DNA of 64,000 bases from NCBI GenBank assembly GCA_038993745.2, contig CP160629.1, forward strand, positions 124,001 to 188,000, in the 5' to 3' direction. This DNA comes from Aliivibrio fischeri. Lineage in GTDB: Bacteria > Pseudomonadota > Gammaproteobacteria > Enterobacterales > Vibrionaceae. Shown in pieces: positions 37,826 to 48,359 of the stretch (its first letter is position 1; each line of letters opens with the position of its first letter). The position numbers and the translations under genes were made by a program. The notes under the pieces are model-generated. The model had not been told where the DNA came from, made no database searches, and saw only the letters and a list, made by a program, of their open reading frames with translations.

Positions 37826-38950
37826 ATGGTTAGGAAAAAAGTTCTTACGGTTTTTGGCACTCGTCCCGAAGCTATAAAAATGGCACCTTTAGTTCATGCT
37901 CTTGCCTGTGATGAAAGGTTTGAATCTAAGTGTTGTGTTACGGCACAACACCGTGAAATGCTTGACCAAGTGTTAGAGCTTTTTGAAATTACACCAGATT
38001 ATGATCTTAACTTAATGAAAGCGGGCCAAACGTTAAATGATGTAACAGCTCGAATAATTCAAGAGTTAAAACCAGTATTACAAGAGTTTAAACCTGATGT
38101 AGTTTTAGTTCATGGTGATACAGCAACAACATTTGCAACAAGTTTAGCTGCATATTATGAGCAAATTGAAGTTGGTCATGTAGAGGCTGGCCTGCGAACT
38201 GGAAATGTTTATTCACCCTGGCCAGAAGAGGCAAATCGTCGTTTAACAGGTGTTTTGACTAAGTATCATTTTGCACCGACGGAAACATCTAAAGAAAATC
38301 TTCTTCGAGAAAATATTAATTCAGATGATATTACAATTACAGGTAATACAGTGATTGATGCTCTATTAATGATAAAACATAAAATTGAAACAGATATAAC
38401 TTTACATGAAATACTTACGTCACAATTCTCATTATTGGATGAAAGTAAAAAACTAATTTTAGTTACAGGACATCGTCGAGAAAGCTTCGGTAGTGGTTTT
38501 GAGCGTATTTGCCAATCATTAGCTCAAATTGCACAAGCATACCCTGAGGTGCAGATTGTTTACCCAATGCATTTAAATCCTAATGTCCGTGAACCTGTGA
38601 ATCGTATCTTGTCTGGGATTGAAAATATTAAGCTGATTGAGCCACAGCAATATTTACCATTTATTTATTTAATGATGCGTGCAGATATTATTTTAACTGA
38701 CTCTGGTGGTATTCAAGAAGAAGCCCCTTCATTAGGAAAACCAGTGTTAGTGATGCGAGATACGACAGAGCGTCCAGAGGCAGTAAGTGCTGGTACTGTT
38801 AAGTTAGTTGGCACTAATATTGAAATAATTACAACTGAATTAAATAAGTTACTTACTGATGGAAATGCATATAAAGAAATGAGTTATGCTCATAATCCAT
38901 ATGGTGATGGTAAGGCTTGTAAACGAATTTTAGAAAAATTAAGTAAATAA
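37826..38950 (+). CDS. wecB: UDP-N-acetylglucosamine 2-epimerase (non-hydrolysing)
   Basis: Interconverts UDP-GlcNAc and UDP-ManNAc. It has 374 residues. [60 protein letters not shown] and [28 protein letters not shown] are all present, the complete active-site set. Start ATG 37826 follows AGAGATTATT. First intact gene after the ops element; followed by wecC after 17 bases. Confidence 0.95.
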   Translation: MVRKKVLTVFGTRPEAIKMAPLVHALACDERFESKCCVTAQHREMLDQVLELFEITPDYDLNLMKAGQTLNDVTARIIQELKPVLQEFKPDVVLVHGDTATTFATSLAAYYEQIEVGHVEAGLRTGNVYSPWPEEANRRLTGVLTKYHFAPTETSKENLLRENINSDDITITGNTVIDALLMIKHKIETDITLHEILTSQFSLLDESKKLILVTGHRRESFGSGFERICQSLAQIAQAYPEVQIVYPMHLNPNVREPVNRILSGIENIKLIEPQQYLPFIYLMMRADIILTDSGGIQEEAPSLGKPVLVMRDTTERPEAVSAGTVKLVGTNIEIITTELNKLLTDGNAYKEMSYAHNPYGDGKACKRILEKLSK

Positions 38951-38967
38951 TTATTAGGAGTCGATGA

Positions 38968-40227
38968 ATGTCATTTAAAACTATTGCAGTTGTTGGTTTA
39001 GGTTATATTGGTTTGCCAACTGCTGCTATGTTTGCTTCACGTAAGAAGAAGGTAATTGGTATTGATGTTAATCAACGTGCTGTAGATACTATAAATCAAG
39101 GTAAAATACATATTGTAGAGCCAGAACTTGATATGATTGTTCATGCTGCTGTGAGTGGAGGTTATTTAAAAGCAACAACTCAACCAGAACCAGCTGATGC
39201 ATTTCTAATTGCAGTACCAACGCCATTTTTACCTTGCGAGGAGGGGAATATTCCTGCTCCTGATCTTTCTTATATCGAAGCTGCAAGTAAAGCAATTGCT
39301 CCAGTATTAAAGAAAGGCGATTTGGTTATTTTAGAGTCGACCTCACCAGTAGGAGCTACAGAACAAATGGCGGCTTGGCTTGCCCAAGATCGTACCGACC
39401 TGACTTTTCCACAAACTCATGGTGAAGATGCAGATATTAGCATTGCACACTGTCCTGAGCGTGTTTTACCTGGTCATGTTGTACGTGAACTTGTTGAAAA
39501 TGACCGTGTGATCGGTGGGTTGACTAATAGATGTTCTGAGCGAAGTGTTGAGCTTTATAAAACGTTTGTACAAGGCGAATGTATTATTACAAATGCTCGT
39601 ACAGCCGAAATGGCAAAATTAACAGAAAATAGCTCTCGCGATGTACAAATTGCATTTGCCAACGAACTTTCAATTATTTGTGACAAGCTTGATATTAATG
39701 TATGGGAGCTAATTTCTCTGGCTAACCGTCATCCACGAGTGAATATTCTACAGCCAGGACCCGGTGTCGGTGGTCACTGTATTGCGGTTGATCCTTGGTT
39801 TATAGTATCAAAAACACCCGAAGAAGCACAAATGATTCATACAGCACGAAAAGTAAACGATAGCAAACCTAGTTGGGTTGTTCATAAAGCAAAGATAGCT
39901 ATTGCGGACTTCCTACAAGAGAATGCTGATAAAACGGTAAAAGATATTACAATAGCTTGTTATGGTTTAGCATTTAAACCGGATATTGATGATTTACGGG
40001 AAAGCCCTGCTTTAAATATTGTTAAGGATATTATTAAGATGCATACGGGTAAAATACTTACAGTGGAGCCTAATATCTCGAACTTACCTGAATCGCTGTC
40101 TTGTCAGTTAGTGGCATTAGATGATGCAAGAGAAGCGGATATACATATTATGCTTGTTGACCATAAAGAATTTAAAGAGCAATCAAAACCAGTTGGAATA
40201 GTAATTGACACCAAGGGTATTTGGTAA
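38968..40227 (+). CDS. wecC: UDP-N-acetyl-D-mannosamine dehydrogenase
   Basis: NAD-dependent four-electron oxidation of UDP-ManNAc to UDP-ManNAcA. It has 419 residues. The N-terminal Rossmann motif is VVGLGYIGLPTAAMFA. The catalytic Cys is in GPGVGGHCIAVDPWF. The C-terminal UDP-binding domain has YGLAFKPDIDDLRESPAL. AGGAG precedes the ATG. Its TAA overlaps the asnB ATG (TAATG), implying coupling. Confidence 0.95.
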   Translation: MSFKTIAVVGLGYIGLPTAAMFASRKKKVIGIDVNQRAVDTINQGKIHIVEPELDMIVHAAVSGGYLKATTQPEPADAFLIAVPTPFLPCEEGNIPAPDLSYIEAASKAIAPVLKKGDLVILESTSPVGATEQMAAWLAQDRTDLTFPQTHGEDADISIAHCPERVLPGHVVRELVENDRVIGGLTNRCSERSVELYKTFVQGECIITNARTAEMAKLTENSSRDVQIAFANELSIICDKLDINVWELISLANRHPRVNILQPGPGVGGHCIAVDPWFIVSKTPEEAQMIHTARKVNDSKPSWVVHKAKIAIADFLQENADKTVKDITIACYGLAFKPDIDDLRESPALNIVKDIIKMHTGKILTVEPNISNLPESLSCQLVALDDAREADIHIMLVDHKEFKEQSKPVGIVIDTKGIW

Positions 40228-42065
40228 TGTGTGGCATTATCGGCGAGTTTTTTAAAATTACCCCCTCAAAGTTAGATGGATTTTTAGGACGTGTAGATAG
40301 AATTAAACATAGAGGCCCAAATGGACAGGGGATATCTTTTTTTAATAAAGAAAAAAAGTATGAAATAAGATCACCTCAAGGGCTATCTTCTTACGATGAA
40401 AATTTAAAATATTTATACACTGATGCTCTAGCTCATGTCCGATTAAGTATTATAGACCATAGCCAAGATGGTCTTCAGCCATTTGTAGATGGTGATTTAT
40501 CGTTAGCATTTAATGGAGAAATATATAATTATATTGAAATTCGCGAAGAACTAAGAAATCTTGGATATGAATTCTCTACGGATACTGATACTGAAGTTGT
40601 TTTAAAGTCATATATTGAATGGGGCACTGATTGCTTTCGACGATTCAATGGAATGTGGGGGGTATGTATTTATAATAGAAGAAAGGAAACTGTAACATTA
40701 TCTCGTGATAGGTTTGGTGTAAAACCTCTGTATTATATGGATACCGACACTAGTTTTTTTGTTGCTTCAGAAATTAAAGCTCTTGATATCTCATTTATAA
40801 ATAATGATTTTCTTGCCCTATTTTTAGAGCAGAACTATATCGATTTTGATAAAAATACACTTTATGAAAGCGTGTATCAGGTTGAACCAAGTACTGTCTT
40901 AATTATCGATAAGCTTCGAGCGAAAACTGAATTTAAGTATTTTGATGTTGACTCATATGAAGAGAAAAATGAGTCTGTTTGTGATCTTATTTATGATTCT
41001 ATAAAGTTAAGAAATAGAGCTGATGTTAAAATTGGAGGGTTGCTTAGTGGGGGGATAGATTCCTCTGTTATTGCTGGTGTGACTAAAAAGTTCAATAGTG
41101 ATTATAAATTATTTTCAGCGGTATTTAATGATGGGCGTTTTTGTGAAAAGAAATATATACAAAAAACTGAAGAATATTTAAACCTTGATGTGGAGTATTT
41201 AACTCCAGAAGTGGATAAATTGTCAGAAAGCGTTGCTCAACAAGTGTATATTCAAGAGAGTCCATTAAGAAGCATGGCTCAAATATATCAATATCAATTG
41301 TACAAATATATAAGTGAAAATACAGATATCAAAGTTGTTTTTAACGGTCAGGGTGCAGACGAGACTTTTTCTGGATATAATGAGCATATCATTTGCTATT
41401 ATTTAGAGCTATTAAGAAATTTCAATTTTTCTAAATTTTCGAAGGAAATCTCTGAATATAGAATAATAAGTGGTTTAAGTAGAATAAATATATTAAGAAA
41501 AATAATATCATTAGCTTTATCTAAACCTAAAAAGCCTAAGGTTACATTATTGAAAAGTCGTTCGATGCTCCCTCCTAGAACTCTTCAAAATAGATTAAAG
41601 TTTAATCTAATGTGTTCGGCGTTACCAGAATATCTCAAGTATGATGATAGGAACTCAATGGCCGTAGGTATTGAATCTAGATTACCATTCTTAGATTATA
41701 GGCTTGTTATGCGAGCTCTTAGCATTTCTCCTGAATTAAAAATATCAGAAGGTATTGCTAAGATACCACTAAGAGAAATTGCTAGAAAGGATAAGCTTGT
41801 AGATCCTAAAGTATTGGATAGAAAAGATAAAGCAGGTTTTGTTTCGCCTCAAGATATATATATGAGAACAGAACTTAAGAAAGATATTATTGAACGTATA
41901 AATAATATTAAAAAATATAATCAATTTTTCAATGTAAGTGCGATTGATTCGATGATTTATGATTTTTTGAATGATAATCCTGTAGATTATAATATGATTT
42001 TTCGACTTTATACAACGTCGATATGGATTGATAAGTATAATTTGAGATTCAAAAATGAAGCGTAA
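40227..42065 (+). CDS. asnB: AsnB-like glutamine-dependent amidotransferase
   Basis: 612 residues. The N-terminal class II glutaminase domain starts with Cys2 (MCGIIGEF) and has HRGPNGQG and FNGEIYNYIEIR. The C-terminal ATP-pyrophosphatase domain has GGLLSGGIDSSVIAG (P-loop) and VFNGQGADETFSGYNEH. Start 40227 is required to expose Cys2; an in-frame TTG at 40221 is not used. In O-antigen loci such proteins (WbpS-like) amidate uronic acids. Coupled directly to wecBC, ManNAcA is the likely target, giving an uronamide. Confidence 0.92.
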   Translation: MCGIIGEFFKITPSKLDGFLGRVDRIKHRGPNGQGISFFNKEKKYEIRSPQGLSSYDENLKYLYTDALAHVRLSIIDHSQDGLQPFVDGDLSLAFNGEIYNYIEIREELRNLGYEFSTDTDTEVVLKSYIEWGTDCFRRFNGMWGVCIYNRRKETVTLSRDRFGVKPLYYMDTDTSFFVASEIKALDISFINNDFLALFLEQNYIDFDKNTLYESVYQVEPSTVLIIDKLRAKTEFKYFDVDSYEEKNESVCDLIYDSIKLRNRADVKIGGLLSGGIDSSVIAGVTKKFNSDYKLFSAVFNDGRFCEKKYIQKTEEYLNLDVEYLTPEVDKLSESVAQQVYIQESPLRSMAQIYQYQLYKYISENTDIKVVFNGQGADETFSGYNEHIICYYLELLRNFNFSKFSKEISEYRIISGLSRINILRKIISLALSKPKKPKVTLLKSRSMLPPRTLQNRLKFNLMCSALPEYLKYDDRNSMAVGIESRLPFLDYRLVMRALSISPELKISEGIAKIPLREIARKDKLVDPKVLDRKDKAGFVSPQDIYMRTELKKDIIERINNIKKYNQFFNVSAIDSMIYDFLNDNPVDYNMIFRLYTTSIWIDKYNLRFKNEA

Positions 42066-43209
42066 GATATACTATATAACTAGAACATATACTCACGACT
42101 CTAATAGTGGTGGTGCCTTAATGCGAGAAGGTGCAGTAAAGCAATTTTGTGAACATGGTTATCAAGTAGAAGTTATTTCTCTTTCTAAAACGTTAAATAA
42201 TATATCACTCGATAACCAATGCTTGACACTTTTCGATAATGGTAAGGGGTCAGATAAAGTAAATTGGACGAAACAGAGGTTTGGCTTTTCAGAAGACTAC
42301 TTGGACGAATGGGCTAATAATTGCGTTAACTATTTACTTCCTAAGGTAAATAAAGAGGATATCGTATTTGCTACAACAGGGGGAGATCTTGCTTCCTTGA
42401 AAGTTGCTAGTCTAGTAAAGGATAAAACTGATTGTGTATACATTGCTAATTTTAGGGATCCTGTTCTTCATACCACAGTGCATAATAAAAGCTTATCACC
42501 ATTTCTTCACGTAAATCGTGACCATTTATTAATTAAATATTTAAATAATGCCGATTTAGTTGTTACGAGCTGTAATTCATATAAAGAATATATTGAAGGG
42601 AAGTTTCAAGGAAGAATTATAAACAATCATTTTGGATTTTTAGATAATGAAAGTAATCGAGATTATTCCCACTTACCAAATAACAAAAAGTCACTTAACA
42701 TAGTTTATGCTGGGACTCTGAATAAATATCAAGGTCCGAATTACTACCCTAGTATATTTTCAGGGTTAAAGAAAACAAGCTTAACAGTTTACTCTAATAG
42801 TGACCCGTTTAAGCGGGAGCATGATAATATTTATATTAAAAGTTCTGTGACTAGAGATGAATTATATCGATGTATTGTGGAAAATCATAATGCAGGTTTT
42901 GTATCCCTTTCTAATCCATACTTTTCAGTTTGTGTACCATCAAAAATATATGAATATATAAATATCGGACTTCCTATATTTGGATTTCTTCCAGATGGAG
43001 AAGCAAGAAGCATTGTTAATGATAATAATTTTGGTTATATAGCAAAGGTAGGGAAATATTCAGAGTTGAGACAAAAGTTAGACTATTATTCAAATAAGTT
43101 AGAACTAGTAGATGACTTAAAGGTGAATGTGCAGAATTCTCGTGATAAATGGAGTATGAAACATCTATTTTCTGGTCTAATTAAAGAAATTAAATTATTG
43201 GGAAATTGA
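42055..43209 (+). CDS. GT-B glycosyltransferase (GT4-like)
   Basis: 384 residues. The N-terminal acceptor domain has the Gly-rich HDSNSGGALMREGAVKQF. The central region is IVYAGTLNKYQGPNYYP. The C-terminal donor domain is SVCVPSKIYEYINIGLPIFGFLPDGEA, similar to the E-x7-E region of GT4. It overlaps asnB by 11 bases. Sugar specificity is unknown. Confidence 0.85.
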   Translation: MKRKIYYITRTYTHDSNSGGALMREGAVKQFCEHGYQVEVISLSKTLNNISLDNQCLTLFDNGKGSDKVNWTKQRFGFSEDYLDEWANNCVNYLLPKVNKEDIVFATTGGDLASLKVASLVKDKTDCVYIANFRDPVLHTTVHNKSLSPFLHVNRDHLLIKYLNNADLVVTSCNSYKEYIEGKFQGRIINNHFGFLDNESNRDYSHLPNNKKSLNIVYAGTLNKYQGPNYYPSIFSGLKKTSLTVYSNSDPFKREHDNIYIKSSVTRDELYRCIVENHNAGFVSLSNPYFSVCVPSKIYEYINIGLPIFGFLPDGEARSIVNDNNFGYIAKVGKYSELRQKLDYYSNKLELVDDLKVNVQNSRDKWSMKHLFSGLIKEIKLLGN

Positions 43210-43214
43210 TTGTA

Positions 43215-44804
43215 ATGAATGATATTGTAATTCTAGACCTTTTTGATAGTAAGGGGTATAAACAACAAGTCGAAATCATTCAACAAGACTCTGATAGAGT
43301 TTTGATTGATTTATCTAAATACTTTATTCTAACACATAAAAGTTGTCGAAAACTAAATAAGATAATGTTTGACGAGTTTTGTGTGTCGATAGATCCTAGT
43401 TTATATCTTAGTTTATTAAAGTTAGCGGATAAAGATATTTTTGAATGTTGTAGATTATTAGAAATAGCTAAATCTTATCAAGATAAGAATGTTAATATCG
43501 TTATTAAAACAGAGAGGGAAAGCTTAGTTAAAGAGATTTATTGTTTACTTAAACTTGATATTAAAAGGGTTAGAGTCGAAAGGGTGAAATCTACACGAAG
43601 TGTAACTAAGTATGCTATTGGAAAATTAGCAAAATTATCACTGCTTTGCATAAATAGATTCAAAGTAAAAAAATATAAAGTTAAAAAGGTATTCTTTCTA
43701 TATGATAATTTAGTATCATTTGAATATGTAAGACCTTATTTAAAAAACGGTATAACATATCCTTTTTTAACTGAAAAAAATAGTTATGATAATGTATGTT
43801 ATGACCAAGACAAATTTATAAATCACAAGTTCATTTGTCACGAACTTATCCCTAGTTCATTTTATAGATTTATAGATAATCGAGAATCTATACTTAATTC
43901 TAGTATACCAATTACGTTAAAAAAACTGTTGATTCATTATCTAGTCGAGTTAGAAATACAAGTTTTATGTTTTGAAAGTTTAGTGATTAAGTTCGATTCA
44001 TTGAAAGATATTATTGGATTATTTGATGCATACCCTTGCATTGACTATGTAACTAAGGTTTTAAATGATAAATTTGGAGTAATGACGACTTGTATTCCGC
44101 ATGGAATAAACTTTAAATATAAAGTTCATTATATTTCTTATGGGACTAACATTTACTCTTTTTGGAGTGATGACCACAAAAATAGGTTAGATCAAAGTGT
44201 TATATATGATGATACTAAAAATAAAATCATAACTGGTAATGTGCTTTTTGAGGCGATCTCTAAGGATGTTAAATCTAGAAATGTAAGTGAAAGGAATATT
44301 CTTATTGTTGGTGAATACTTTTCAAAAGATGGTTTATATTCATCCCCATTTAATGAAAGTCATACTAGAAGAATGATGTCTATATTAAAAAAGTTTGCTT
44401 TAGATAATAGCGATATAAAAATAAAGATTCGTACAAGACTTAATGATGAATACTCGGAAATATGTAACGACTATAAATGTGAAAATATTACAATCGTTAG
44501 TCCGGATATTCCGGTTGAAAAAGAAATTATAAATAGCTCTCTAGTTATTTCAGTATTTTCAAATGTATTACATGAAGCTTTGATAATGAGAAAGCCTGTT
44601 CTTCAAGTAAATATGTTTGGTATAGAGAATTATAGAGACTTAGCAGCTGATGGATTAGTTAGTTATGCAACAAATGAGAAAGAGCTATTATTGGCTTTAA
44701 AAAGCTGGGAAGAAAATAGTTTTAAACATGTTAATTATGATTTTCATGAAGAAAAGTATTGTAATCGTTTGGTATTTAATCCTATCAAATCGATGGTAGA
44801 TTGA
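43215..44804 (+). CDS. Probable polysaccharide glycosyltransferase, family unclear
   Basis: 529 residues from ATG 43215; the frame is open from TTG 43206, overlapping the previous stop. No clear family. The C-terminal third looks like a GT-B donor domain: ILIVGEYFSKDGLYSSP, IKIKIRTRL, INSSLVISVFSNVLHEALIMRKPVLQVNMFG and LAADGLVSYATNEKELLLAL, a pattern seen in surface-carbohydrate transferases and CDP-glycerol transferase-like proteins. The N-terminal half is Lys/Ile-rich and unrecognised. Very AT-rich. The stop abuts wzx. Confidence 0.65.
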   Translation: MNDIVILDLFDSKGYKQQVEIIQQDSDRVLIDLSKYFILTHKSCRKLNKIMFDEFCVSIDPSLYLSLLKLADKDIFECCRLLEIAKSYQDKNVNIVIKTERESLVKEIYCLLKLDIKRVRVERVKSTRSVTKYAIGKLAKLSLLCINRFKVKKYKVKKVFFLYDNLVSFEYVRPYLKNGITYPFLTEKNSYDNVCYDQDKFINHKFICHELIPSSFYRFIDNRESILNSSIPITLKKLLIHYLVELEIQVLCFESLVIKFDSLKDIIGLFDAYPCIDYVTKVLNDKFGVMTTCIPHGINFKYKVHYISYGTNIYSFWSDDHKNRLDQSVIYDDTKNKIITGNVLFEAISKDVKSRNVSERNILIVGEYFSKDGLYSSPFNESHTRRMMSILKKFALDNSDIKIKIRTRLNDEYSEICNDYKCENITIVSPDIPVEKEIINSSLVISVFSNVLHEALIMRKPVLQVNMFGIENYRDLAADGLVSYATNEKELLLALKSWEENSFKHVNYDFHEEKYCNRLVFNPIKSMVD

Positions 44805-46144
44805 ATGAACTTAATAAAAACAATAATCAAACATTCTTCAAAATATATGACTGGCTCTATAATTGCTTCAGTAACTACATTTATTATGATGAAATATTAT
44901 ACATATGTTTTTACTCCTGAGCAGTTTGGAATCCTTTCATTATATCTAGTTGTATTCAAATACTTTATAACGATATGCTCTTTAGATGTCCAAAGTAGCG
45001 TTAGTCGATTATATTTTGATTACAAAGATAAAGATAGAAAAAAATATATATCAACGATATTCTGGTTTTTGGTTGCTATTTGTTCTGTTACTTTTACTAT
45101 CGGCATCACTACATCTGAAAGCATCTCAAATTTGATCTATCCTGATAGTAAGGGAATGTTTATTCTTACTATCATTGCTGCGATATTCTCAGTATTTTTA
45201 ACCTTTTTTACTCGCATACTTTATAATGAACAAAAATCAACAATTGTACTTAAGTTGTCGATTGTACAGACTACACTGAACCACGGTTTATCGGTAGTTT
45301 TTATCGCACTTTTATCTTTAGGAGTTTCTGGTCGTTTATTAGGCCAGACTTTAGCATCGTTGCTTTCATTATTGTACAGTTACATTAATACTAATCGAAT
45401 AGGTGTAGTTTCCATTTCTCGTGTATTTCAATGGAGTATGCTGAAGTCAACATTATCATTATCTATGCCTACCTTGTTATTGGCAGTGCAGAGTATGATT
45501 TTTTTATATATGGATCGCTTTCTGATAAAGTATTATATCGGGGAACATGCTTTAGGAATATACTCATTTGCATTTATGCTTGGTCAAGGATTGTCCATTA
45601 TATATGAGGCAATTTATCAAGCTATCCTTCCAGACGTGTATAAAAATCTCAAGTCGGATTATGAAGCCTCGTTGAAGTATATTAGTGTTTTTTTTAAAAA
45701 ATATTTTTCTTTATATTTTTTATTACATTATGTATTTCTCTTTTTAGTGATCTTATTTTAGTTGTTATATCCAACCCAAATTATTATGAATCCTCAAAGG
45801 TTATACCTTATATAATATTCGGTTTTATGATGGGAGGGCTATATAAAATACCAACACTAATAATAAATTTCCATAAAAAAATATGGATATACCCAATAGC
45901 AAGTGTGCTTTCTTCCGTGTTGAATTTGTTGCTAAACTTATCATTAATCCCTGTTTATGGAATTGTGGGAGCCGCTTTTGCAAGCTTTGCAAGCTTATTT
46001 ATGTACTCAGGTATTCTACAATATTATTCTAGTAGGTATTATGGTAATAAGAAAGGAGTATTCGTTAGAGTAAGTTATGCCACAGTTTTTATTATAATTA
46101 TTTCGAAGTTTATTATAGATGCAAATGTTTATAACTATGGATAA
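44805..46144 (+). pseudogene. wzx: O-antigen flippase Wzx, split by a frameshift
   Basis: Polytopic MATE/MOP-superfamily lipid-linked-oligosaccharide flippase. The N-terminal frame (44805-45761) has about nine helices starting SSKYMTGSIIASVTTFIMMKYYTYVFTPEQFGILSLY. The rest, including LIPVYGIVGAAFASFASLFMYS (typical Wzx helix), is in another frame to 46144. Restoring one T in the run 45716-45721 gives LYFFITLCISLFSDLILVVIS and 446 residues, a normal Wzx length. Without a flippase the Wzy-dependent pathway could not work, so a sequencing error is plausible, though loss of O-antigen is possible. Confidence 0.82.
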
Positions 46145-47486
46145 TTTTGAGAAGTTTTATTATGAGATTAAAGACTTGATTCTTAAAGATTTCACTAATA
46201 AGTTAGATCATCAATATCATTATGGATGTATGTACTTGTCTGCTTCCCTTCTAGGAAAGTCTCCTATGATTTGGCGAGAGCGTATTATTGAACAGATTGA
46301 TACTGCATATGAATTAGGTACCTTAGATTTTATTGAGGAATCAATAGTGCTGTCGATGCAGTATTCGGATAAGCAAGATAGGGAGTTACTTCAATTCATA
46401 AGAGATAAGCGTAAGAATTGTAAGCCTCGTGAATATCATGCTTTAGATTACGAATATCTTGAGAAATTCAACGCTAACAAGACTCAAGAGTTACTGAATG
46501 CTGTCAAGTGTTGTAAAGAGTCAGGTCTTTTATATGACACTTTTGATGGTGTTCAGGGAAGTAAAGATTTAGTTTATCACTGCCGAAATCTTGAAATTTT
46601 GATTAAGTCTAATCTTATCTTGGATGAAAAAGGCTTAGAAATTATTAGCAAAGCGGTTTCCTTAATTATGAAATTATTTGAAGTCGGAACTACAGCTTTG
46701 TTTTTTGGCCGTTCGCAAAATTCTTCATACGGACTAGGCTCGTTATATTTTATTTTGAAGTCTGTATGTTTCGAAAATAAAGAGCATCAAGATAAACTAG
46801 AACTGTATCGTAAGAGGTTAGAAAGTAAAATACAAAGTTCCTATATTGAGAATTGTGGATTTAGAATGAATTTTTCTTCTGGTCGTTCTGGTGCTGATAG
46901 CTATATGTATAGAAATGTGTATTCATCTTTTTTATTATCGAGGTTATTACTTTCAAGTAAGATAAAGCAAAACTCTATTACTTTAACTCTTCGCGATGTG
47001 TCGTTTAATAAGTACTTTCAAGTTAAGAAAGTACTGAATTTGAAGTTTGTCATAAATAATAACGAAGGGAATTTTTCTCCTATTTTTCCTAATGATATCA
47101 GATACGGTTCTAATGCTTTAGTCAGTTATTTGAAAAACGGCTTTGAGTATTCTCCAATCCCATTTTTTACTTTTCCCTACTCGCCGTTAGATAAGCTTTT
47201 TACACGAAAAACCAGATTAATTGCCAATTCAATGATCTATCGATTGTTGTCAATGTTTTATAAGTTGAACGTTTTTAGCTCTGTTAGCTTAGAAGATATA
47301 AGGGAGGCTAAAAAGGTTATGGTTACAGATGAAGGTGCTTATCTGGTTAGTTACAGGAGAATTAATCTGGGTATAGTTCCTAGTAACTTATTAGACGTGA
47401 TTAAATCTGAGTATTTAAATATTGTCGGATTTAAATTGCCAACCTCTACAGGTATGGAAAAATTTAGAGTCATAATTTATTGGTAG
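46137..47486 (+). CDS. Unknown protein, possible alpha/alpha-toroid enzyme
   Basis: 449 residues from ATG 46137, overlapping wzx by 8 bases; the frame opens at 46119. No confident family. Predominantly helical, with FDGVQGSKDLVYHCRNLEIL and TTALFFGRSQNSSYGLGSLYF, a motif reminiscent of DUF2264/heparinase-like (alpha/alpha)6 barrels, and GFRMNFSSGRSGADSYMYRNVY. No signal peptide, so it would be cytoplasmic, which is odd for a lyase. It sits between wzx and a nitroreductase-like gene and may work with the latter in modifying a lipid-linked intermediate. Confidence 0.6.
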   Translation: MDNFEKFYYEIKDLILKDFTNKLDHQYHYGCMYLSASLLGKSPMIWRERIIEQIDTAYELGTLDFIEESIVLSMQYSDKQDRELLQFIRDKRKNCKPREYHALDYEYLEKFNANKTQELLNAVKCCKESGLLYDTFDGVQGSKDLVYHCRNLEILIKSNLILDEKGLEIISKAVSLIMKLFEVGTTALFFGRSQNSSYGLGSLYFILKSVCFENKEHQDKLELYRKRLESKIQSSYIENCGFRMNFSSGRSGADSYMYRNVYSSFLLSRLLLSSKIKQNSITLTLRDVSFNKYFQVKKVLNLKFVINNNEGNFSPIFPNDIRYGSNALVSYLKNGFEYSPIPFFTFPYSPLDKLFTRKTRLIANSMIYRLLSMFYKLNVFSSVSLEDIREAKKVMVTDEGAYLVSYRRINLGIVPSNLLDVIKSEYLNIVGFKLPTSTGMEKFRVIIYW

Positions 47487-47492
47487 GTGATT

Positions 47493-48359
47493 ATGAAAGA
47501 AAAATTGAGAAAGTATTACTATTTGTTTTTGGGGGCGATTAAAGGAGGTACACTACGTCCTTTGATGTTTGAAATAAATGAGAATAAAAGTTTAGAAAGC
47601 CATTCGTATGATTTCCTCATCGTATACTTGAAGCACCAGGCACATTTACTTGAGAAGTGTACTAAAAATGAGTTCTTGGGCGTTGATCGAGGAGCATCGA
47701 AATTTGAACGAGTCAAAGCTATACTCGATGAATTAGATTTAAGGGGATGTAAAGAAAGTGAATTGCTCTCTTGGGCTAGTGATGTTTGTGGAAAATATGA
47801 AAACTGGATCAGCCAGAAAATGATTCAGGTTGAACAGTGTGGTAAAGGTCAATCTACTACAGATAGTATTTTTGATATTGCTTCAGTGCGATTTTTTTCA
47901 CAAAATATACCCTCAATTGATTTAATTATTTCATGTATCGAGAATGCCCAAAAGGCATCAGCTTCTTGTAATAGGCAAGCATTTAAAGTGGGTATTATTG
48001 AAAATGAAGATATTTTCTTTGGTGAAGCTAATAATAAGAGCTTGTTCGATAAGTCTCCATATAGGTTATTTATATTCTCTAATACATCAAATTATAGTGA
48101 AAAATATGCAGATGCAATCGATATCGGTATGTTTAGCCAGAATTTTATGTTGAAAGCTAATATGCTCGGGTTAGGTAGCTGCTGTTGTTATGCTGCCGAA
48201 CATTTAGATAAATCTCAGAATCATTACCGCAAAATGTTTGGACTTTCTAGAGAGTATTATTGCTATTTATCAATTGTTGTTGGATATCCGGCAGAAATTG
48301 CTGAAAAACCTCCTAGACGAGGTGTAGCTGAAATTATCAATTTTAAGAAGACTAGCTAA
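47493..48359 (+). CDS. Nitroreductase-family protein with N-terminal extension
   Basis: 288 residues from ATG 47493. The first ~110 residues are helical and unrecognised. The remainder follows the FMN-dependent nitroreductase fold: IASVRFFSQNIPSIDLI (in place of RRSxRxF), AQKASASCNRQAFKVGII (FMN-site APSxxNxQ variant), DIGMFSQNFMLKANMLGLGSCCC and the C-terminal SIVVGYP. Nitroreductase-like genes occur in polysaccharide loci, but the substrate is unknown. A run of three Cys (residues about 230) is unusual. It lies 6 bases after the 449-aa gene. Confidence 0.72.
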   Translation: MKEKLRKYYYLFLGAIKGGTLRPLMFEINENKSLESHSYDFLIVYLKHQAHLLEKCTKNEFLGVDRGASKFERVKAILDELDLRGCKESELLSWASDVCGKYENWISQKMIQVEQCGKGQSTTDSIFDIASVRFFSQNIPSIDLIISCIENAQKASASCNRQAFKVGIIENEDIFFGEANNKSLFDKSPYRLFIFSNTSNYSEKYADAIDIGMFSQNFMLKANMLGLGSCCCYAAEHLDKSQNHYRKMFGLSREYYCYLSIVVGYPAEIAEKPPRRGVAEIINFKKTS

